In this document: in pieces, positions 51,629 through 61,198 of the stretch | How positions within the stretch are numbered: the stretch's first letter is position 1 | How the letters are laid out: each line of letters opens with the position of its first letter | DNA from: Sphaerisporangium rubeum | Lineage (GTDB): Bacteria > Actinomycetota > Actinomycetes > Streptosporangiales > Streptosporangiaceae | Direction: 5' to 3' | Assembly (NCBI RefSeq): GCF_014207705.1 | Contig: NZ_JACHIU010000001.1 | Location: 4,394,501-4,458,500 of the forward strand | DNA length: 64,000 nucleotides | Notes under the pieces: generated by a model | Databases searched by the model: none | The model's input: only the letters and a program-made list of their open reading frames with translations | Told to the model about the DNA's origin: nothing | Position numbers and translations under genes: made by a program

Positions 51629-51817
51629 CCGATAACCGCCTCCAAGAGCGATCAGACACGGCAGGGCGTGACCCCGATAGCGCCGCCCACGTACTTCGAT
51701 GAAGATACCCCCCCATACCAGGACGTCAGTGACGGTGCCCTGCGCGTTGCCCCTGCTCGCCGTTCTGTGCCCCGTATGCGGATGGTTATTCGGGCTCCCG
51801 ACGCCGTTCAGTGCCCT

Positions 51818-51853
51818 GGATCCGGCCGCCTAATCAAAAAGGCGGCCGGATCC
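51818..51853 (-). terminator. 13-bp stem terminator of the sigma factor gene
   Basis: GGATCCGGCCGCC (51818-51830) pairs with 51841-51853; the loop on the minus strand begins TTTTTGATTA. Confidence 0.85.
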
Positions 51854-51868
51854 GTGAGAACGATCTGG

Positions 51869-52648
51869 TTACGCGGTCACGAGCTGCGCGCGGAGCTGGT
51901 CGAGCACCTTGCGCAGGATCCGTGAGACGTGCATCTGCGAGATGCCGAACTCGGCCGCGATCTCGGCCTGGGTCAGGTTGCCGTAGAAACGCAGGAGCAG
52001 GATGTTGCGCTCCCGCTCGGGCAGCCCGTCGATGAGCGGCTTGACGGCCTCGCGGTCCACCAGGGTGCTGAGGTCGTCGTCCTCGTCGGGGATCACGTCG
52101 CCGAGCGCGGCGGCGTCGTCGTCGGCCCCCATCGGGGCGTCGAGCGACAGGGTGCTGTACGCGGCGGACGCGTCCATCGTGAGGAGCATGTCCTCCTCGG
52201 AGATCCCCATGCGCTTGGCGAGTTCGGCGACGGTCGGGAACCGGCCGAGCTCCTGGGTGAAGTCGGCGACGAGCCGGTTCAGCTCCGAACGCCGCTCCTG
52301 GTACAGCCGCGGCACCCGGACGGCCCAGGTGCGGTCGCGGAAGTGGCGCTTCACTTCACCCGTCATGGTGACCATGGCATAGCCTCTGAAGCTGTGCCCC
52401 AGTTCGGCGTCGAACCCGTTGATCGCCTTCATGAGCCCCACGTAGGCGGCCTGAAGCAGGTCCTCCATGGGCTCGCCCCTGTGCAGGTAGCGGCGGGCGA
52501 TCTCACGTGCCATGGGCAGGTGCATCTCGACGATCATCTCGCGCAGGCGAGCCTTGCGGTCCTCGGTGATGCCCGGCTCGGCGAGCTCACGCAGCAGGTC
52601 CTCGGCGGTGACGTCGGTCTGGGGGAAGATGCGGTCCTCGGCAGCCAT
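51869..52648 (-). CDS. SigB/SigF-family alternative sigma factor
   Basis: The 259-residue protein has regions 2 (AREIARRYLHRGEPMEDLLQAAYVGL), 3 (TVAELAKRMGISEEDML) and 4 (LPERERNILLLRFYGNLTQAEIAAEFGISQMHVSRILRKVLDQLR) of the SigB/F/G group used for stress and development in actinomycetes. The ATG at 52648 (MAAEDRIFPQ) follows GAGGAGAG; upstream in-frame starts are not supported. Nearby anti-sigma (51185), STAS (52843) and phosphatase (54130) genes suggest partner-switching control. Confidence 0.92.
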   Translation of the reverse strand: MAAEDRIFPQTDVTAEDLLRELAEPGITEDRKARLREMIVEMHLPMAREIARRYLHRGEPMEDLLQAAYVGLMKAINGFDAELGHSFRGYAMVTMTGEVKRHFRDRTWAVRVPRLYQERRSELNRLVADFTQELGRFPTVAELAKRMGISEEDMLLTMDASAAYSTLSLDAPMGADDDAAALGDVIPDEDDDLSTLVDREAVKPLIDGLPERERNILLLRFYGNLTQAEIAAEFGISQMHVSRILRKVLDQLRAQLVTA

Positions 52649-52842
52649 TGCTGCTCTCCTCTTATGCCCTGCGGCGAGGCGGGACCGGCCCTGTGCATGC
52701 AGAGCAGGCATCGCCTCGCGTACTACTGTCGAGACGAGGCCCTCTGCTGGACCTCGCATCCAGTATTGCCCGAAAATCAAGAGTATTGCTACCCCCCGGG
52801 CAACAGTAATGTTGCGATGGACCCCCGAAGAGGGGCGGCGCC

Positions 52843-53244
52843 ATGCGCCAGAGGGAAGCGGCGAGGAGGCACGTGGTGACCGTTCCAGACAGGGCAGGCG
52901 CGGCCCTGACCCTTGAGTCGAAGGTCACCGACGGGGTGCCCGTGGTCAGGGTGAGCGGCGTGCTCGACGCGACGACACGCACCCAGTTCATCGACGGCCT
53001 GGCCGAGATCACCGATGAGCACGGCCCCGACCTGGTGCTCGACCTGTCGGGTGTGACGTTCATGGACTCGCGGGCCCTCGGCCTGATCGTCCACCACTGG
53101 CAGCGCACCATGGCCGCCGAGGGCCACTTCGCGCTGGTCGGTGTGCAGTACTCGAACTCGCGGGTGATGTGGGTCACCGGTCTCGCGCAGCGGCTCCCGC
53201 TGTACGACACGCTGGAGCAGGCGCTGGCGGCCTTCCGGGCCTGA
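52843..53244 (+). CDS. STAS-domain anti-sigma factor antagonist
   Basis: The 133-residue protein has a single STAS domain (about 25-130): VVRVSGVLDATTRTQFIDGL and VLDLSGVTFMDSRALGLIV, in which Ser76 is the likely phosphorylation site. In the unphosphorylated form such proteins pull an RsbW-like kinase off its sigma factor. It is divergent from the sigma gene with an inverted repeat TTGCCCG/CGGGCAA (52766-52772, 52797-52803) between. GAGGGG precedes the ATG; a downstream GTG is possible. Confidence 0.88.
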   Translation: MRQREAARRHVVTVPDRAGAALTLESKVTDGVPVVRVSGVLDATTRTQFIDGLAEITDEHGPDLVLDLSGVTFMDSRALGLIVHHWQRTMAAEGHFALVGVQYSNSRVMWVTGLAQRLPLYDTLEQALAAFRA

Positions 53245-53266
53245 GGCCCGGCCCTCCGGGGCCGGC

Positions 53267-53998
53267 TCAGACCTCGGGGACGGCGCCGCCGTGCTTGCTC
53301 TGGTGCTCGGTGACCAGCAGCCGCGCGAGGTCGGCCACCTTGACCTGGTGATGCTGCGACAGGCGGCGCAGCTCGTCGAACGCCGCCTCGGCCGAACAGC
53401 CGCTCGCGTGCATGATGATGCCCTTGGCCTGGTCGATCACCGACCGGCCGGCCAGCGCCTCCTGGAGCTGAGCGGCGTCGGTGAGCACGTGGTCGTAGTC
53501 GGAGATGTTGGCGAGCGCCACCGTGAGATGCTCGGTGAGCAGCGCCGACAGCGGCCCCGCCGACCCCGGGGAGAACACGCCGGGCCGCACGGCGTACAGC
53601 CCGAGCAGCAGGATCGCGCCGTCGATGCGGACCGGCAGCGCCAGGGTGGACCGCACGCCGTGGCGCACCGCGGTGGCGGCGTAACGCGGCCAGCGGGTGT
53701 CGCGCAGCACGTCGTGCAGCAGCACGTCGCGTCCGGTCGCCAGCGCCTCGGCCGAGGGACCCTCGCCGAGGGCCTGCTCGTGGTCGACCAGCGCGATCAG
53801 GTCGCTGTGGGAGGCGGCCAGCATGAGCCGCTCCTCGCGCCGCAGCTCCACCGTGCCGCCGGCGCAGCCGGGGACCCCCACCGCGACGGCCGTGGTGATG
53901 CCTCTCAGGACGCTCTCGATCGAGGTTCCCTCGGTCACACGGCCGAGCGCCGCCAGATCGCGGGCGAGCGCCGGACTGAACATCGGCATCGTCTCCAT
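53267..53998 (-). CDS. GAF-ANTAR domain regulator
   Basis: The 243-residue protein has a GAF sensor domain (about 15-165) and a C-terminal ANTAR domain (about 175-235: GRSVIDQAKGIIMHASGCSAEAAFDELRRLSQ), which binds two-hairpin RNA to prevent termination. The GAF lacks Cys/His patterns that would show a haem or metal. The ATG at 53998 gives the length usual for the family; a GTG at 54037 would add 13 residues. It converges on the STAS gene and is divergent from the SpoIIE-like gene. RNA targets are not visible here. Confidence 0.88.
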   Translation of the reverse strand: METMPMFSPALARDLAALGRVTEGTSIESVLRGITTAVAVGVPGCAGGTVELRREERLMLAASHSDLIALVDHEQALGEGPSAEALATGRDVLLHDVLRDTRWPRYAATAVRHGVRSTLALPVRIDGAILLLGLYAVRPGVFSPGSAGPLSALLTEHLTVALANISDYDHVLTDAAQLQEALAGRSVIDQAKGIIMHASGCSAEAAFDELRRLSQHHQVKVADLARLLVTEHQSKHGGAVPEV

Positions 53999-54129
53999 GT
54001 GGGCCACCGCTTCCCTCGGAAGCCAGGTTAAGTCCACACGGCCGGTGCTTCGTCGCTTCGAGCCCGGCCGGTGGCGTACCGTCTAGCGGGGAGCCGCACC
54101 CCCCACAGACGCCGCACGAAGGACCCCAA

Positions 54130-56016
54130 GTGAGCGACCCGACCGATCTTCCGGCCCTGGAGCAGTCGCTGAGCGACCTCACCGACCGCATCGCGTCGCT
54201 GCGCGACGCGCGCGCGGCGTACCCGGACGACCCTGGTCCCACCGCCGACGCCGCGCTCGCCGAGCTCGAACTGGCCAGGGAGCTGCTGCAGTCCGCGCTC
54301 GGCGGGTCGCGCCGCCGGTCCGGCGGCAAGGACGGCGGCGCTGGCCGCGAGCTGAAGCTGCTGCGCACGCTGTACCGCGCGCTGCCGGTGCCGATCGCCG
54401 TCCTGGACTCGGCCGGCACGGTTCGGCGGGTCAACGCCGAGACCTCCCGTCTGCTCGGCAGCCCCGACGGCTACCTCACCGGACGCGCGTTCCCCCTGCT
54501 CGTGGACGTGTCGCGGCGGGCCGCGTTCCGCTCGCACCTGACCTCGGTGCTGCACACCGGCGAGGCGGCGGCGTTCCAGACCCGGCTGACCCACCAGGGC
54601 CGCGCGCACGACGTGCGGCTGGTGCTGACCCGGCTGCGCATGCCGGGTGAGCGGCAGGAGATGGTGGCCGCGATGGCGCTCCCCATCGAGGTCCGGGTGC
54701 CGGACTCGGCACGCGAGGAGGGCCACGAGCAGGGCCCTGAGGAGTCGGTGGTGATCGCGGCCGCACGCCGCAGAGAGCTGATGTCACAGCTCACCCGCCT
54801 GCTGCTGGACGAGGAAAGCCTCAGCGAGCCGGTCGCGCTGATCCGCGCGGGCCGCCTGCTGGCCTCGCAGACCGCCGACTGGGTGCTGGCCGACGTGGTG
54901 CGCGACGGCGTGGCGCGGCGGTCCCTGGTGATCGGCCCGACCAGCCAGCCCACCGGCCGCCTGGTGGCGTCGCTCGAACGCGTGGACCCCACGGCCGCGC
55001 CGCTGGTCGCCAGAGCGCTGACCGGCCAGGGCGGGGTGGTGCACGAGATGGTGGAGGACGAGTCCCTGCTCGGCGTGCTCCCCGACGGGTCCCCCGTGCT
55101 GACCGCCATGCGCGCCGGGTCGATGCTCAGCGTGCCGATCACGGCCGGGGACGAGACACAGGGGGCGATCACGCTGGTGCGGCTGCGCGACAGGCCGCCG
55201 TTCGGTCTGGCCGACCTCGCGCTGATGGAGGACGCCGGCGCGCACATCGGCCTCGCGCTGCGGGCCCAGCGGATCTTCCAGAGCCGGTCACAGGCCGCCG
55301 ACACCCTCAGGACCGGGGTGCTCCCCCGCACCGTGCCTGACCTGCCGGGGTACGAGACCGCGGCCGCCTACCACGAGGGAGCGGGGCCGCGTGCGGTCGG
55401 CGGCGAGTTCTACGACGTGTACCGCGTCAAGGACGGCTGGGGTTTCGCGGTCGGCGGCGTCGTCGGCCAGGGGGACGAGGCGGCGTCGGTGACCGCGATG
55501 ATCCGCGGCGGCCTGCGCGCGCTCGGCGCCGGCGAGAACGACCCCGGCGCGGTGGTGGCCCGGCTCAACGACGCGCTGGTGGCGCAGGACACCGGCATGT
55601 TCGTCATGGTGGCCGCCGGGTTCGTCCCGGCCAAGGGCCGTGCGGGCCGGGTGCGCCTGGCGTCGGCCGGCAACCACGCGCCTGCGGTGCTGCGCGGCGA
55701 CGGCGGCGTGCGGTTCACCGAGGGTGGCGGCATGCCGCTCGGCATCGAGACCGGCACCGAGTTCCCCGTGGAGGAGGTCGCGCTGGCGCAGGGGGAGACT
55801 TTGGTGCTGTACTCCGACGGGCTCGCCGGTTCGCGGGGCCGCGCCGGTCAGGCCGAGCTGCCGTACGGCGAGGGACGGCTCACCGACGTGCTCACGCGGT
55901 GCTCGGGCCAGGCCGCGGCGGCCGTGGTGAAGGCCGTCGACGACGACCACCTGGCGTTCTGCGGCGGCCAGGTGCTGGACGAGACGACGGTGTTCGCGCT
56001 GCGTAGGGTGCGCTGA
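54130..56016 (+). CDS. PAS-GAF-SpoIIE (PP2C-type) phosphatase, metal site altered
   Basis: The 628-residue protein has an N-terminal helical segment (1-75), a PAS domain (about 78-190), a GAF domain (about 225-385) and a SpoIIE/PP2C domain (about 400-628). The family motif GGDFYDV reads GGEFYDV, and the GDVxGxGxxAA motif reads GGVVGQGDEAA, so two metal-binding aspartates are changed to Glu and Gly. YSDGL and the C-terminal DETTVFALR remain. The GTG at 54130 follows a weak site. It is near STAS and anti-sigma genes, so it may dephosphorylate a STAS protein or act as a non-catalytic binder. Confidence 0.88.
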   Translation: MSDPTDLPALEQSLSDLTDRIASLRDARAAYPDDPGPTADAALAELELARELLQSALGGSRRRSGGKDGGAGRELKLLRTLYRALPVPIAVLDSAGTVRRVNAETSRLLGSPDGYLTGRAFPLLVDVSRRAAFRSHLTSVLHTGEAAAFQTRLTHQGRAHDVRLVLTRLRMPGERQEMVAAMALPIEVRVPDSAREEGHEQGPEESVVIAAARRRELMSQLTRLLLDEESLSEPVALIRAGRLLASQTADWVLADVVRDGVARRSLVIGPTSQPTGRLVASLERVDPTAAPLVARALTGQGGVVHEMVEDESLLGVLPDGSPVLTAMRAGSMLSVPITAGDETQGAITLVRLRDRPPFGLADLALMEDAGAHIGLALRAQRIFQSRSQAADTLRTGVLPRTVPDLPGYETAAAYHEGAGPRAVGGEFYDVYRVKDGWGFAVGGVVGQGDEAASVTAMIRGGLRALGAGENDPGAVVARLNDALVAQDTGMFVMVAAGFVPAKGRAGRVRLASAGNHAPAVLRGDGGVRFTEGGGMPLGIETGTEFPVEEVALAQGETLVLYSDGLAGSRGRAGQAELPYGEGRLTDVLTRCSGQAAAAVVKAVDDDHLAFCGGQVLDETTVFALRRVR

Positions 56017-56057
56017 CCCGGGTAGACGGATTCGGGAATTTTTTTTCCGCAAAGGGG

Positions 56058-56085
56058 TTTGCAGCGCTCGGTAGATCGGTACACT
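56058..56085 (+). promoter_or_regulatory. tentative promoter for the glycosyltransferase gene
   Basis: TTTGCA (56058-56063), 16-base spacer, TACACT (56080-56085), about 87 bases before the start codon, in an AT-richer stretch with a run of eight T at 56039-56046 just upstream. Confidence 0.35.
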
Positions 56086-56171
56086 GACTCACGTATTCTT
56101 TTCGTGCCTAAGACGCAGGCACACTCAGACTCACGTCGGCCCATGAGGCCTGATCCACCCTGAGGTGTGCC

Positions 56172-57362
56172 GTGAAGATCGCCATTGTCGCGCTGCACGA
56201 ACTTCCCTCCGACCTCCCGGCCATCGCCCGCGAGTTCCCCGGTGCCCACAAAGTCACCGTCTACACCCGCCGTGACGGCACCGACCGCAAGCCCCGTGTG
56301 AAGGCGTCGAGCAAGGTGACCGTCGAGTACGTCGCCGCCGGCCCCGCGCACCCCCTCGCCGAGCACGACCTGACCCCGCACATCGCCGAGTTCAGCGCGC
56401 ACCTGGCGGCGCGGTGGCGCAAGGACCGGCCGGATGTCGTGCACGCCTTCTCGTGGACCGGTGGTCTCGCCGCCGTCGCCGCCACCGAGGGTCTCGGCAT
56501 CCCGCTCGTGCAGAGCTTCCCGGCGCTCGGCAGCGCCGCGCGCCGCCGGCCGATCACCCGCACCGCCGCCGCCGACCGCGCCGCCGCGGCCCGCGTGCGG
56601 GTGGAGCGCGCGATCGGCCGCCGCGCCGACGCGGTGGTGGCGAGCTGCGCCGCCGAGGCCGCCGAGCTGATCAGGCTCGGCGTGCCGCGCGGCCACATCG
56701 TGGTCGTCCCGCACGGCGTGGACGTCGAGCGCTTCCGCCGGCAGGGCCCGGCCGCGCCGCACGGCGACAGCCCCCGGCTGCTGTTCGTCGGCTCGCTCGC
56801 CCCCGAAGGCGGCGCCGCCGTCGCGATCCGCGCGCTGGACGGCGTCCCCGGCGCCGAGCTGGTCGTCGCCGGTGACGGCACAGGCGAGGAGTACATCGAG
56901 CGGCTGCGCGTCCTCGCCAAGGAATGCGGTGTCGAGGACCGGGTCACGCTGCTCGCCTCGGTGCCGCCGGCGTCGCTGCCGAAGATGATGCGCGGCGCCG
57001 ACATCGTGCTGTCCCTGCCGGCCACCGCACCTGAGGGCAAGATCGCGCTGCAGGCCATGGCCTGCGGCGTCCCGGTCATCGCGACCGCGGTCGGCGCGCA
57101 CGCCGACTCGGTGGTGGACGGCGTCACCGGTCTGCTGGTCCGTCCCGGCGACCCGGCCCTGCTGGCTCTGCGCGCTCGCCGCCTGCTCGGCGACCTGACC
57201 CGCCGCACCGCCATGGGCTTCGCCGGCGCCGACCGGGCCAGGTCCCGGTACGCGCTGGAGCGCATCGCGCGCGAGCTGGTCCGGGTGTACGAGCACGCCA
57301 CCGGTCAGGCCCAGCCCATGGAGGCCCTGGACACCGAGGCCGAGGAGTCGGAAGCCGCCTGA
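56172..57362 (+). CDS. GT4-family glycosyltransferase
   Basis: The 396-residue protein has a GT-B fold. The N-terminal half ends near ADAVVASCAAEAAELIRLGVP, and the donor-binding half has VVPHGVDVERF, LLFVGSLAPEGG and the Glu-containing loop ATAPEGKIALQAMACGVPVIAT. It transfers a sugar from a nucleotide donor to an unknown acceptor (glycolipid, glycan or small molecule). It stands alone between a SpoIIE-like gene and sthA. The GTG start follows GAGGTG. Confidence 0.88.
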   Translation: MKIAIVALHELPSDLPAIAREFPGAHKVTVYTRRDGTDRKPRVKASSKVTVEYVAAGPAHPLAEHDLTPHIAEFSAHLAARWRKDRPDVVHAFSWTGGLAAVAATEGLGIPLVQSFPALGSAARRRPITRTAAADRAAAARVRVERAIGRRADAVVASCAAEAAELIRLGVPRGHIVVVPHGVDVERFRRQGPAAPHGDSPRLLFVGSLAPEGGAAVAIRALDGVPGAELVVAGDGTGEEYIERLRVLAKECGVEDRVTLLASVPPASLPKMMRGADIVLSLPATAPEGKIALQAMACGVPVIATAVGAHADSVVDGVTGLLVRPGDPALLALRARRLLGDLTRRTAMGFAGADRARSRYALERIARELVRVYEHATGQAQPMEALDTEAEESEAA

Positions 57363-57373
57363 TCCCCGCAGAC

Positions 57374-57413
57374 GACGGAAGGCCGCCGGGTCCGGGCCCG
57401 GCGGCCTTCCGTC
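57374..57413. terminator. 17-bp stem bidirectional terminator
   Basis: 57374-57390 pairs perfectly with 57397-57413 across TCCGGG, between the converging glycosyltransferase and sthA genes. Confidence 0.85.
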
Positions 57414-57480
57414 ATGCTGGGGCCGGTCTCGGCGGCCGGCTCAGGCGCCGGTCTCACGGGCCGGTTCTCGCAGGCCGGCC

Positions 57481-58884
57481 TCACTCCGCGAAGCGGGCCA
57501 TCCGGCGGATCTTGTTCATGGCGTCCAGCGCGGCCACCTTGTAGGACTCGGCGAGGGTCGGGTAGTTGAACACCGCGTCCACCAGGTAGTCCACCGTGCC
57601 GCCGCAGCCCATGACGGCCTGGCCGATGTGCAGCAGCTCGGTGGCGCCGGTGCCGAAGACGTGCACGCCGAGCAGCGCGCGGTCCTCGGGGGACACCAGC
57701 AGCTTCAGCATGCCGTAGGTGTCGCCGATGATCTGGCCGCGGGCCAGCTCGCGGTAGCGGGACACCCCGACCTCGAACGGGATGTGCGAGCCGGTCAGCT
57801 CGTCCTCGGTCTTCCCGATGAAGCTGATCTCCGGGATGGTGTAGATGCCGATGGGCTGCTGGTGCGACAGCGCCTTGATCGGCTCGCCGCAGGCGTGGTG
57901 GCCGGCGATGCGGCCCTGCTCCATCGAGGTGGCGGCCAGGGACGGGAAGCCGATGACGTCCCCCACGGCGTAGATGTGCGGCACCGCGGTGCGGTAGTTC
58001 TCGTCCACGCCGATCCGGCCGCGGTCGTCGGCGCCGAGCCCGGCCGCCTCCAGGCCGAGGCCGTCGGTCATGCCCTGGCGGCCCGCCGAGTACATGACGG
58101 TCTCCGCGGGGATCTTCTTGCCGCTCTCCAGCACGGTGACGCAGCCGCGGGCCCGCCGCTCCACCGCCGCGACGGTCTCGCCGAACCGGAACGTGACCGC
58201 GAGGTCCCGCAGGTGGTACTTGAGCGCCTCGACGACTTCGAGGTCGCAGAAGTCCAGCATGCGGTCGCGCCGCTCCACCACCGTGACCTTGGTGCCGAGC
58301 GCGGCGAACATGGAGGCGTACTCGATGCCGATGACCCCGGCGCCGACCACCACCATCGAGTCCGGCACGCGGTCCAGCCGCACCATGCCGTCGGAGTCGA
58401 TGACCGTGCGGTCGTCGAACTCGACGCTGGCGGGCCGGGCCGGCCGGGTGCCCGTCGCGATGATGATCTTGTCGGCGGTGACCTTGACCTCTTTGCCCTG
58501 GTCGTCCACCACCTCGATGGTGTGCGGGTCGAGGAACCGGCCGAGGCCCGGCAGCACGCTGACCCGGTTGCGTACGAGCTGGCTGCGGATGACGTCGACC
58601 TCTCGCCCCACCACGTGCGCGGTGCGGGTGGTGAGGTCGGCGATCGTGATCTCCTCCTTCAGCCGGTAGCTCTGGCCGTACATCTCACGCTGGTTGAGGC
58701 CGGTGAGGTACAGCACCGCCTCGCGCATCGTCTTGGAGGGGATGGTGCCGGTGTTGATGCACACTCCGCCGATCATGTCGCGTCGTTCGACCATCGCCAC
58801 GCGGCGTTCCAGTTTGGCGGCCGCGATGGCGGCTTTTTGACCCCCGGGCCCGGAGCCCAGTACAAGAACCTCGAAATCGGACAC
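57481..58884 (-). CDS. sthA: soluble NAD(P)+ transhydrogenase (Si-specific)
   Basis: The 467-residue flavoprotein has an FAD site ([13 protein letters not shown]), [24 protein letters not shown] at the disulfide position (one Cys only, as in transhydrogenases rather than lipoamide dehydrogenases), the NAD(P) site [15 protein letters not shown] and the C-terminal dimerisation domain ([17 protein letters not shown]). It balances NADPH and NADH. The GTG at 58884 ([10 protein letters not shown]) gives the usual family length; upstream readings include a low-complexity tail. Confidence 0.93.
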   Translation of the reverse strand: MSDFEVLVLGSGPGGQKAAIAAAKLERRVAMVERRDMIGGVCINTGTIPSKTMREAVLYLTGLNQREMYGQSYRLKEEITIADLTTRTAHVVGREVDVIRSQLVRNRVSVLPGLGRFLDPHTIEVVDDQGKEVKVTADKIIIATGTRPARPASVEFDDRTVIDSDGMVRLDRVPDSMVVVGAGVIGIEYASMFAALGTKVTVVERRDRMLDFCDLEVVEALKYHLRDLAVTFRFGETVAAVERRARGCVTVLESGKKIPAETVMYSAGRQGMTDGLGLEAAGLGADDRGRIGVDENYRTAVPHIYAVGDVIGFPSLAATSMEQGRIAGHHACGEPIKALSHQQPIGIYTIPEISFIGKTEDELTGSHIPFEVGVSRYRELARGQIIGDTYGMLKLLVSPEDRALLGVHVFGTGATELLHIGQAVMGCGGTVDYLVDAVFNYPTLAESYKVAALDAMNKIRRMARFAE

Positions 58885-59055
58885 AACGCTAAGTGTGCGG
58901 CTAACGACGGAATACGGGAAGCTGTGCGATCGGCCGCAGGGTGAACAGCCCTTTTCCGGCCGATGTCCCAAAGCGGACGGGGGAATTGACCGGTGATGGA
59001 ACACCAAATGGTGATAACGCTGTGATCGAGGCGCATCGCTTGCTTACATGGGCCC

Positions 59056-60111
59056 ATGGCGTTTCGTACCGCACATCTGATCGTCGCGGCGGCGACGACG
59101 CTGAGCCTGTGTCCCACCCCCGGCGCCGACGGCCACGATCCGGTCCGTCCGGCCGGCCGGGGGCAGGCGCGTGAGGCGGCGCCGTCGTACCCGCCGCACG
59201 CGCCTCCTGTGTACGGCCGCCCCTGGGATCAGCCCCCGCCGCGGAGCCGAGAGACCGCGGGCCCCGACAGGCCGCCGCCTCCGGTAGGCGGCTGGGTGCC
59301 GGGCTCGCCGCCCCTGACCGGCGGCCCCACCCCCACGGCGTGGCCGGTCTCCCCCGCGCCGCGGCCACCGGCGTCCACCCCGCCCGCTCCCCCGCCGGCG
59401 TCCGCTCCCCCGTCCGGGAGCCCCGCGCCGCGTACCGACCCCAAGTGGGGTGACCCGATCTTCGTGGAGAACTTCGACGGCACCGCGATCGACCGGAGCC
59501 GCTGGGAGGTCTACCACTCCCCCGACGCCAAGGTGAACCCGCGCACCTCCCAGGCCACCACCGTGCACGACGGCACACTGCACATGATCGGCGGCTTCTA
59601 CGGCGGCAAGGACCTCTCCGGCGGCGTCGCCAACACGCTGAGCCAGACCTACGGCCGCTACGAGGTCCGCTTCCGCGGCGAGGCCGGCGCGGGGTACTCC
59701 CTGGTCGCGCTGCTGTGGGCCGCGAACGACGCCGACGGGTACGCCGAGGTCAACTTCGCGGAGGTCATCGACCCGACCCGGCAGACCAGCGGCCTGTTCG
59801 TCCACCGCGGCGAGGCCCCGCAGGCGCAGAGCCTGATGCGCGCCGACTTCACCAAGTGGCACACCGTGGCGGTCGACTGGCTGCCGGGACGGCTGACGTT
59901 CTGGCTGGACGGCCGCCAGGTGTGGGACTACACCGGGTCACTGGTCCCCGCGCAGCCCATGCAGCTCACCCTGCAGAACGACGTGGTGTGCAACGAGTGG
60001 TCGCCGTGCCGGAACGCCTCCACCCCGAAGACGGTGTCGATGTGGGTCGACTGGGTGCGGGTGTTCCGCGCTCCGAGCGGCACGGGCGGCGGCGGCGCGG
60101 CGCTGAGCTAG
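59056..60111 (+). CDS. secreted GH16-like protein with a Pro-rich linker and altered active site
   Basis: The 351-residue preprotein has a signal peptide (to about residue 25), a long Pro-rich stretch (about 35-135) and a concanavalin-like GH16 domain (about 140-345). The family core ExDxxE reads EVNFAEV (ExNxxE), so the central Asp is Asn. VENFDGTAIDRSRWEVY, YEVRFRGEAGAGYSLVALLW, HRGEAP and WHTVAVDWLPGRLTFWLDG match GH16-type proteins. Catalysis may be weak or lost; binding of beta-glucan or another polysaccharide is possible. It converges on the PucR-type gene, 10 bases apart. ATG at 59056. Confidence 0.82.
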   Translation: MAFRTAHLIVAAATTLSLCPTPGADGHDPVRPAGRGQAREAAPSYPPHAPPVYGRPWDQPPPRSRETAGPDRPPPPVGGWVPGSPPLTGGPTPTAWPVSPAPRPPASTPPAPPPASAPPSGSPAPRTDPKWGDPIFVENFDGTAIDRSRWEVYHSPDAKVNPRTSQATTVHDGTLHMIGGFYGGKDLSGGVANTLSQTYGRYEVRFRGEAGAGYSLVALLWAANDADGYAEVNFAEVIDPTRQTSGLFVHRGEAPQAQSLMRADFTKWHTVAVDWLPGRLTFWLDGRQVWDYTGSLVPAQPMQLTLQNDVVCNEWSPCRNASTPKTVSMWVDWVRVFRAPSGTGGGGAALS

Positions 60112-60121
60112 CCGGAGCGGG

Positions 60122-61198
60122 TCAGCCGAGCAGGGTGGCGGCCTTCAGCGCCAGGTGCAGCGTGAGCCGGTCCTCACCGCTCGCGAGGTCGAGGCCCGTG
60201 ACGCGGCCGGCCTTGGCGAGCCGGTAGTACAGGGTCTGCCGGTGCACGCCGAGCGCCTGCGCCGTCTCCCTGGCCCGGCCACCGTGGCCGAGGTACGCCT
60301 CGACGGTGCGGGCCAGCTCGGCGTCCAGCGGCGCGCCGGCGGCGGCGAGCTCGGTCAGCTCGGCGGGTGACAGGCGAACCAGCAGCCGGTACGCGCCGAG
60401 TGCCGTCCACTCGGCGACCGGCGCGAACGCCGGCACCCGCTGCGCGGCGCGCAACGCCAGCGTCGCCTCCCGCCAGCTGCGCCACACCTCGTTCCCGTCG
60501 TCGCGCGGCGCGCCGATCCCCGCCGCCGTGCCGTACATCGCGCGCACGGTCGCGGCGACCGCGCGGGCCTGCGGGGCCGGGGCCAACACCGCGGTGACCG
60601 GGTCACCGGGGTCGGCGAGCACACCGCGCGGCAGCGTCCACAGCGGCGCCACCCGGCCGTACGCGCTGCGCACCGCGATCGCCGCGACCGGCGGCGTGAG
60701 GTCGAGACCGGAGGCGGCCCGCACCTCGGGATCGGCCGACAGCAGGTCACGCAGCCGCTCACCGAGGTCCTGGCGGCTGCGCGCCTCCCTGGCCAGCGCC
60801 GCCGCCGCGCGCTCCACCATCGGCGCCGCCGGCGCCAGCCGCTCGTCGTCCAGGTCGCCGGAGTCGAGCAGCCACAGGTACCCGTACGTCACGCCACCGT
60901 GCCGCAGCGGCACGCAGACCCGGGCCAGCACCCCGAGCCCCCGGTCGGCCGGGATGCGCACCGGCCCGGTGGCGGCCGCGATGCCGTAGCCCTCGAAGTA
61001 GGCCCGCACCTCGTCCGACGCGCGCCGCCGCAGGATCGAGTCCCGCCGCACCGTGTCGATCTGCCCCTCGATGTCCCCGCTGTACGCCGCGTACGCGAGG
61101 AGCTGGAAGGCCCGGTCCTCCAGCGTGGCCGGCGCGCCGAGCACCCGCGCGACGTCCTCGACCAGTTCCTGCAAATCCACCGTTCCATTGTCATACAT
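60122..61198 (-). CDS. PucR-family regulator, probable proline catabolism regulator
   Basis: The 358-residue protein has an N-terminal sensory region and a C-terminal PucR-type helix-turn-helix (about 305-350: GGRARETAQALGVHRQTLYYRLAKAGRVTGLDL). Such regulators beside proline dehydrogenase genes in actinobacteria activate or repress put genes in response to proline. The ATG at 61198 lies inside a TCATACA-TC-TGTATGA dyad (61191-61206), with no good ribosome site, so the gene may be leaderless; a GTG at 61183 is an alternative. It is divergent from the dehydrogenase with about 76 bases between. Confidence 0.85.
   Translation of the reverse strand: MYDNGTVDLQELVEDVARVLGAPATLEDRAFQLLAYAAYSGDIEGQIDTVRRDSILRRRASDEVRAYFEGYGIAAATGPVRIPADRGLGVLARVCVPLRHGGVTYGYLWLLDSGDLDDERLAPAAPMVERAAAALAREARSRQDLGERLRDLLSADPEVRAASGLDLTPPVAAIAVRSAYGRVAPLWTLPRGVLADPGDPVTAVLAPAPQARAVAATVRAMYGTAAGIGAPRDDGNEVWRSWREATLALRAAQRVPAFAPVAEWTALGAYRLLVRLSPAELTELAAAGAPLDAELARTVEAYLGHGGRARETAQALGVHRQTLYYRLAKAGRVTGLDLASGEDRLTLHLALKAATLLG

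Noticed and set aside
56017-56171. A tRNA or structured RNA in the AT-rich stretch before the glycosyltransferase
   Set aside because: No cloverleaf or conserved TPsiC-like arm could be drawn; a promoter is the simpler reading.
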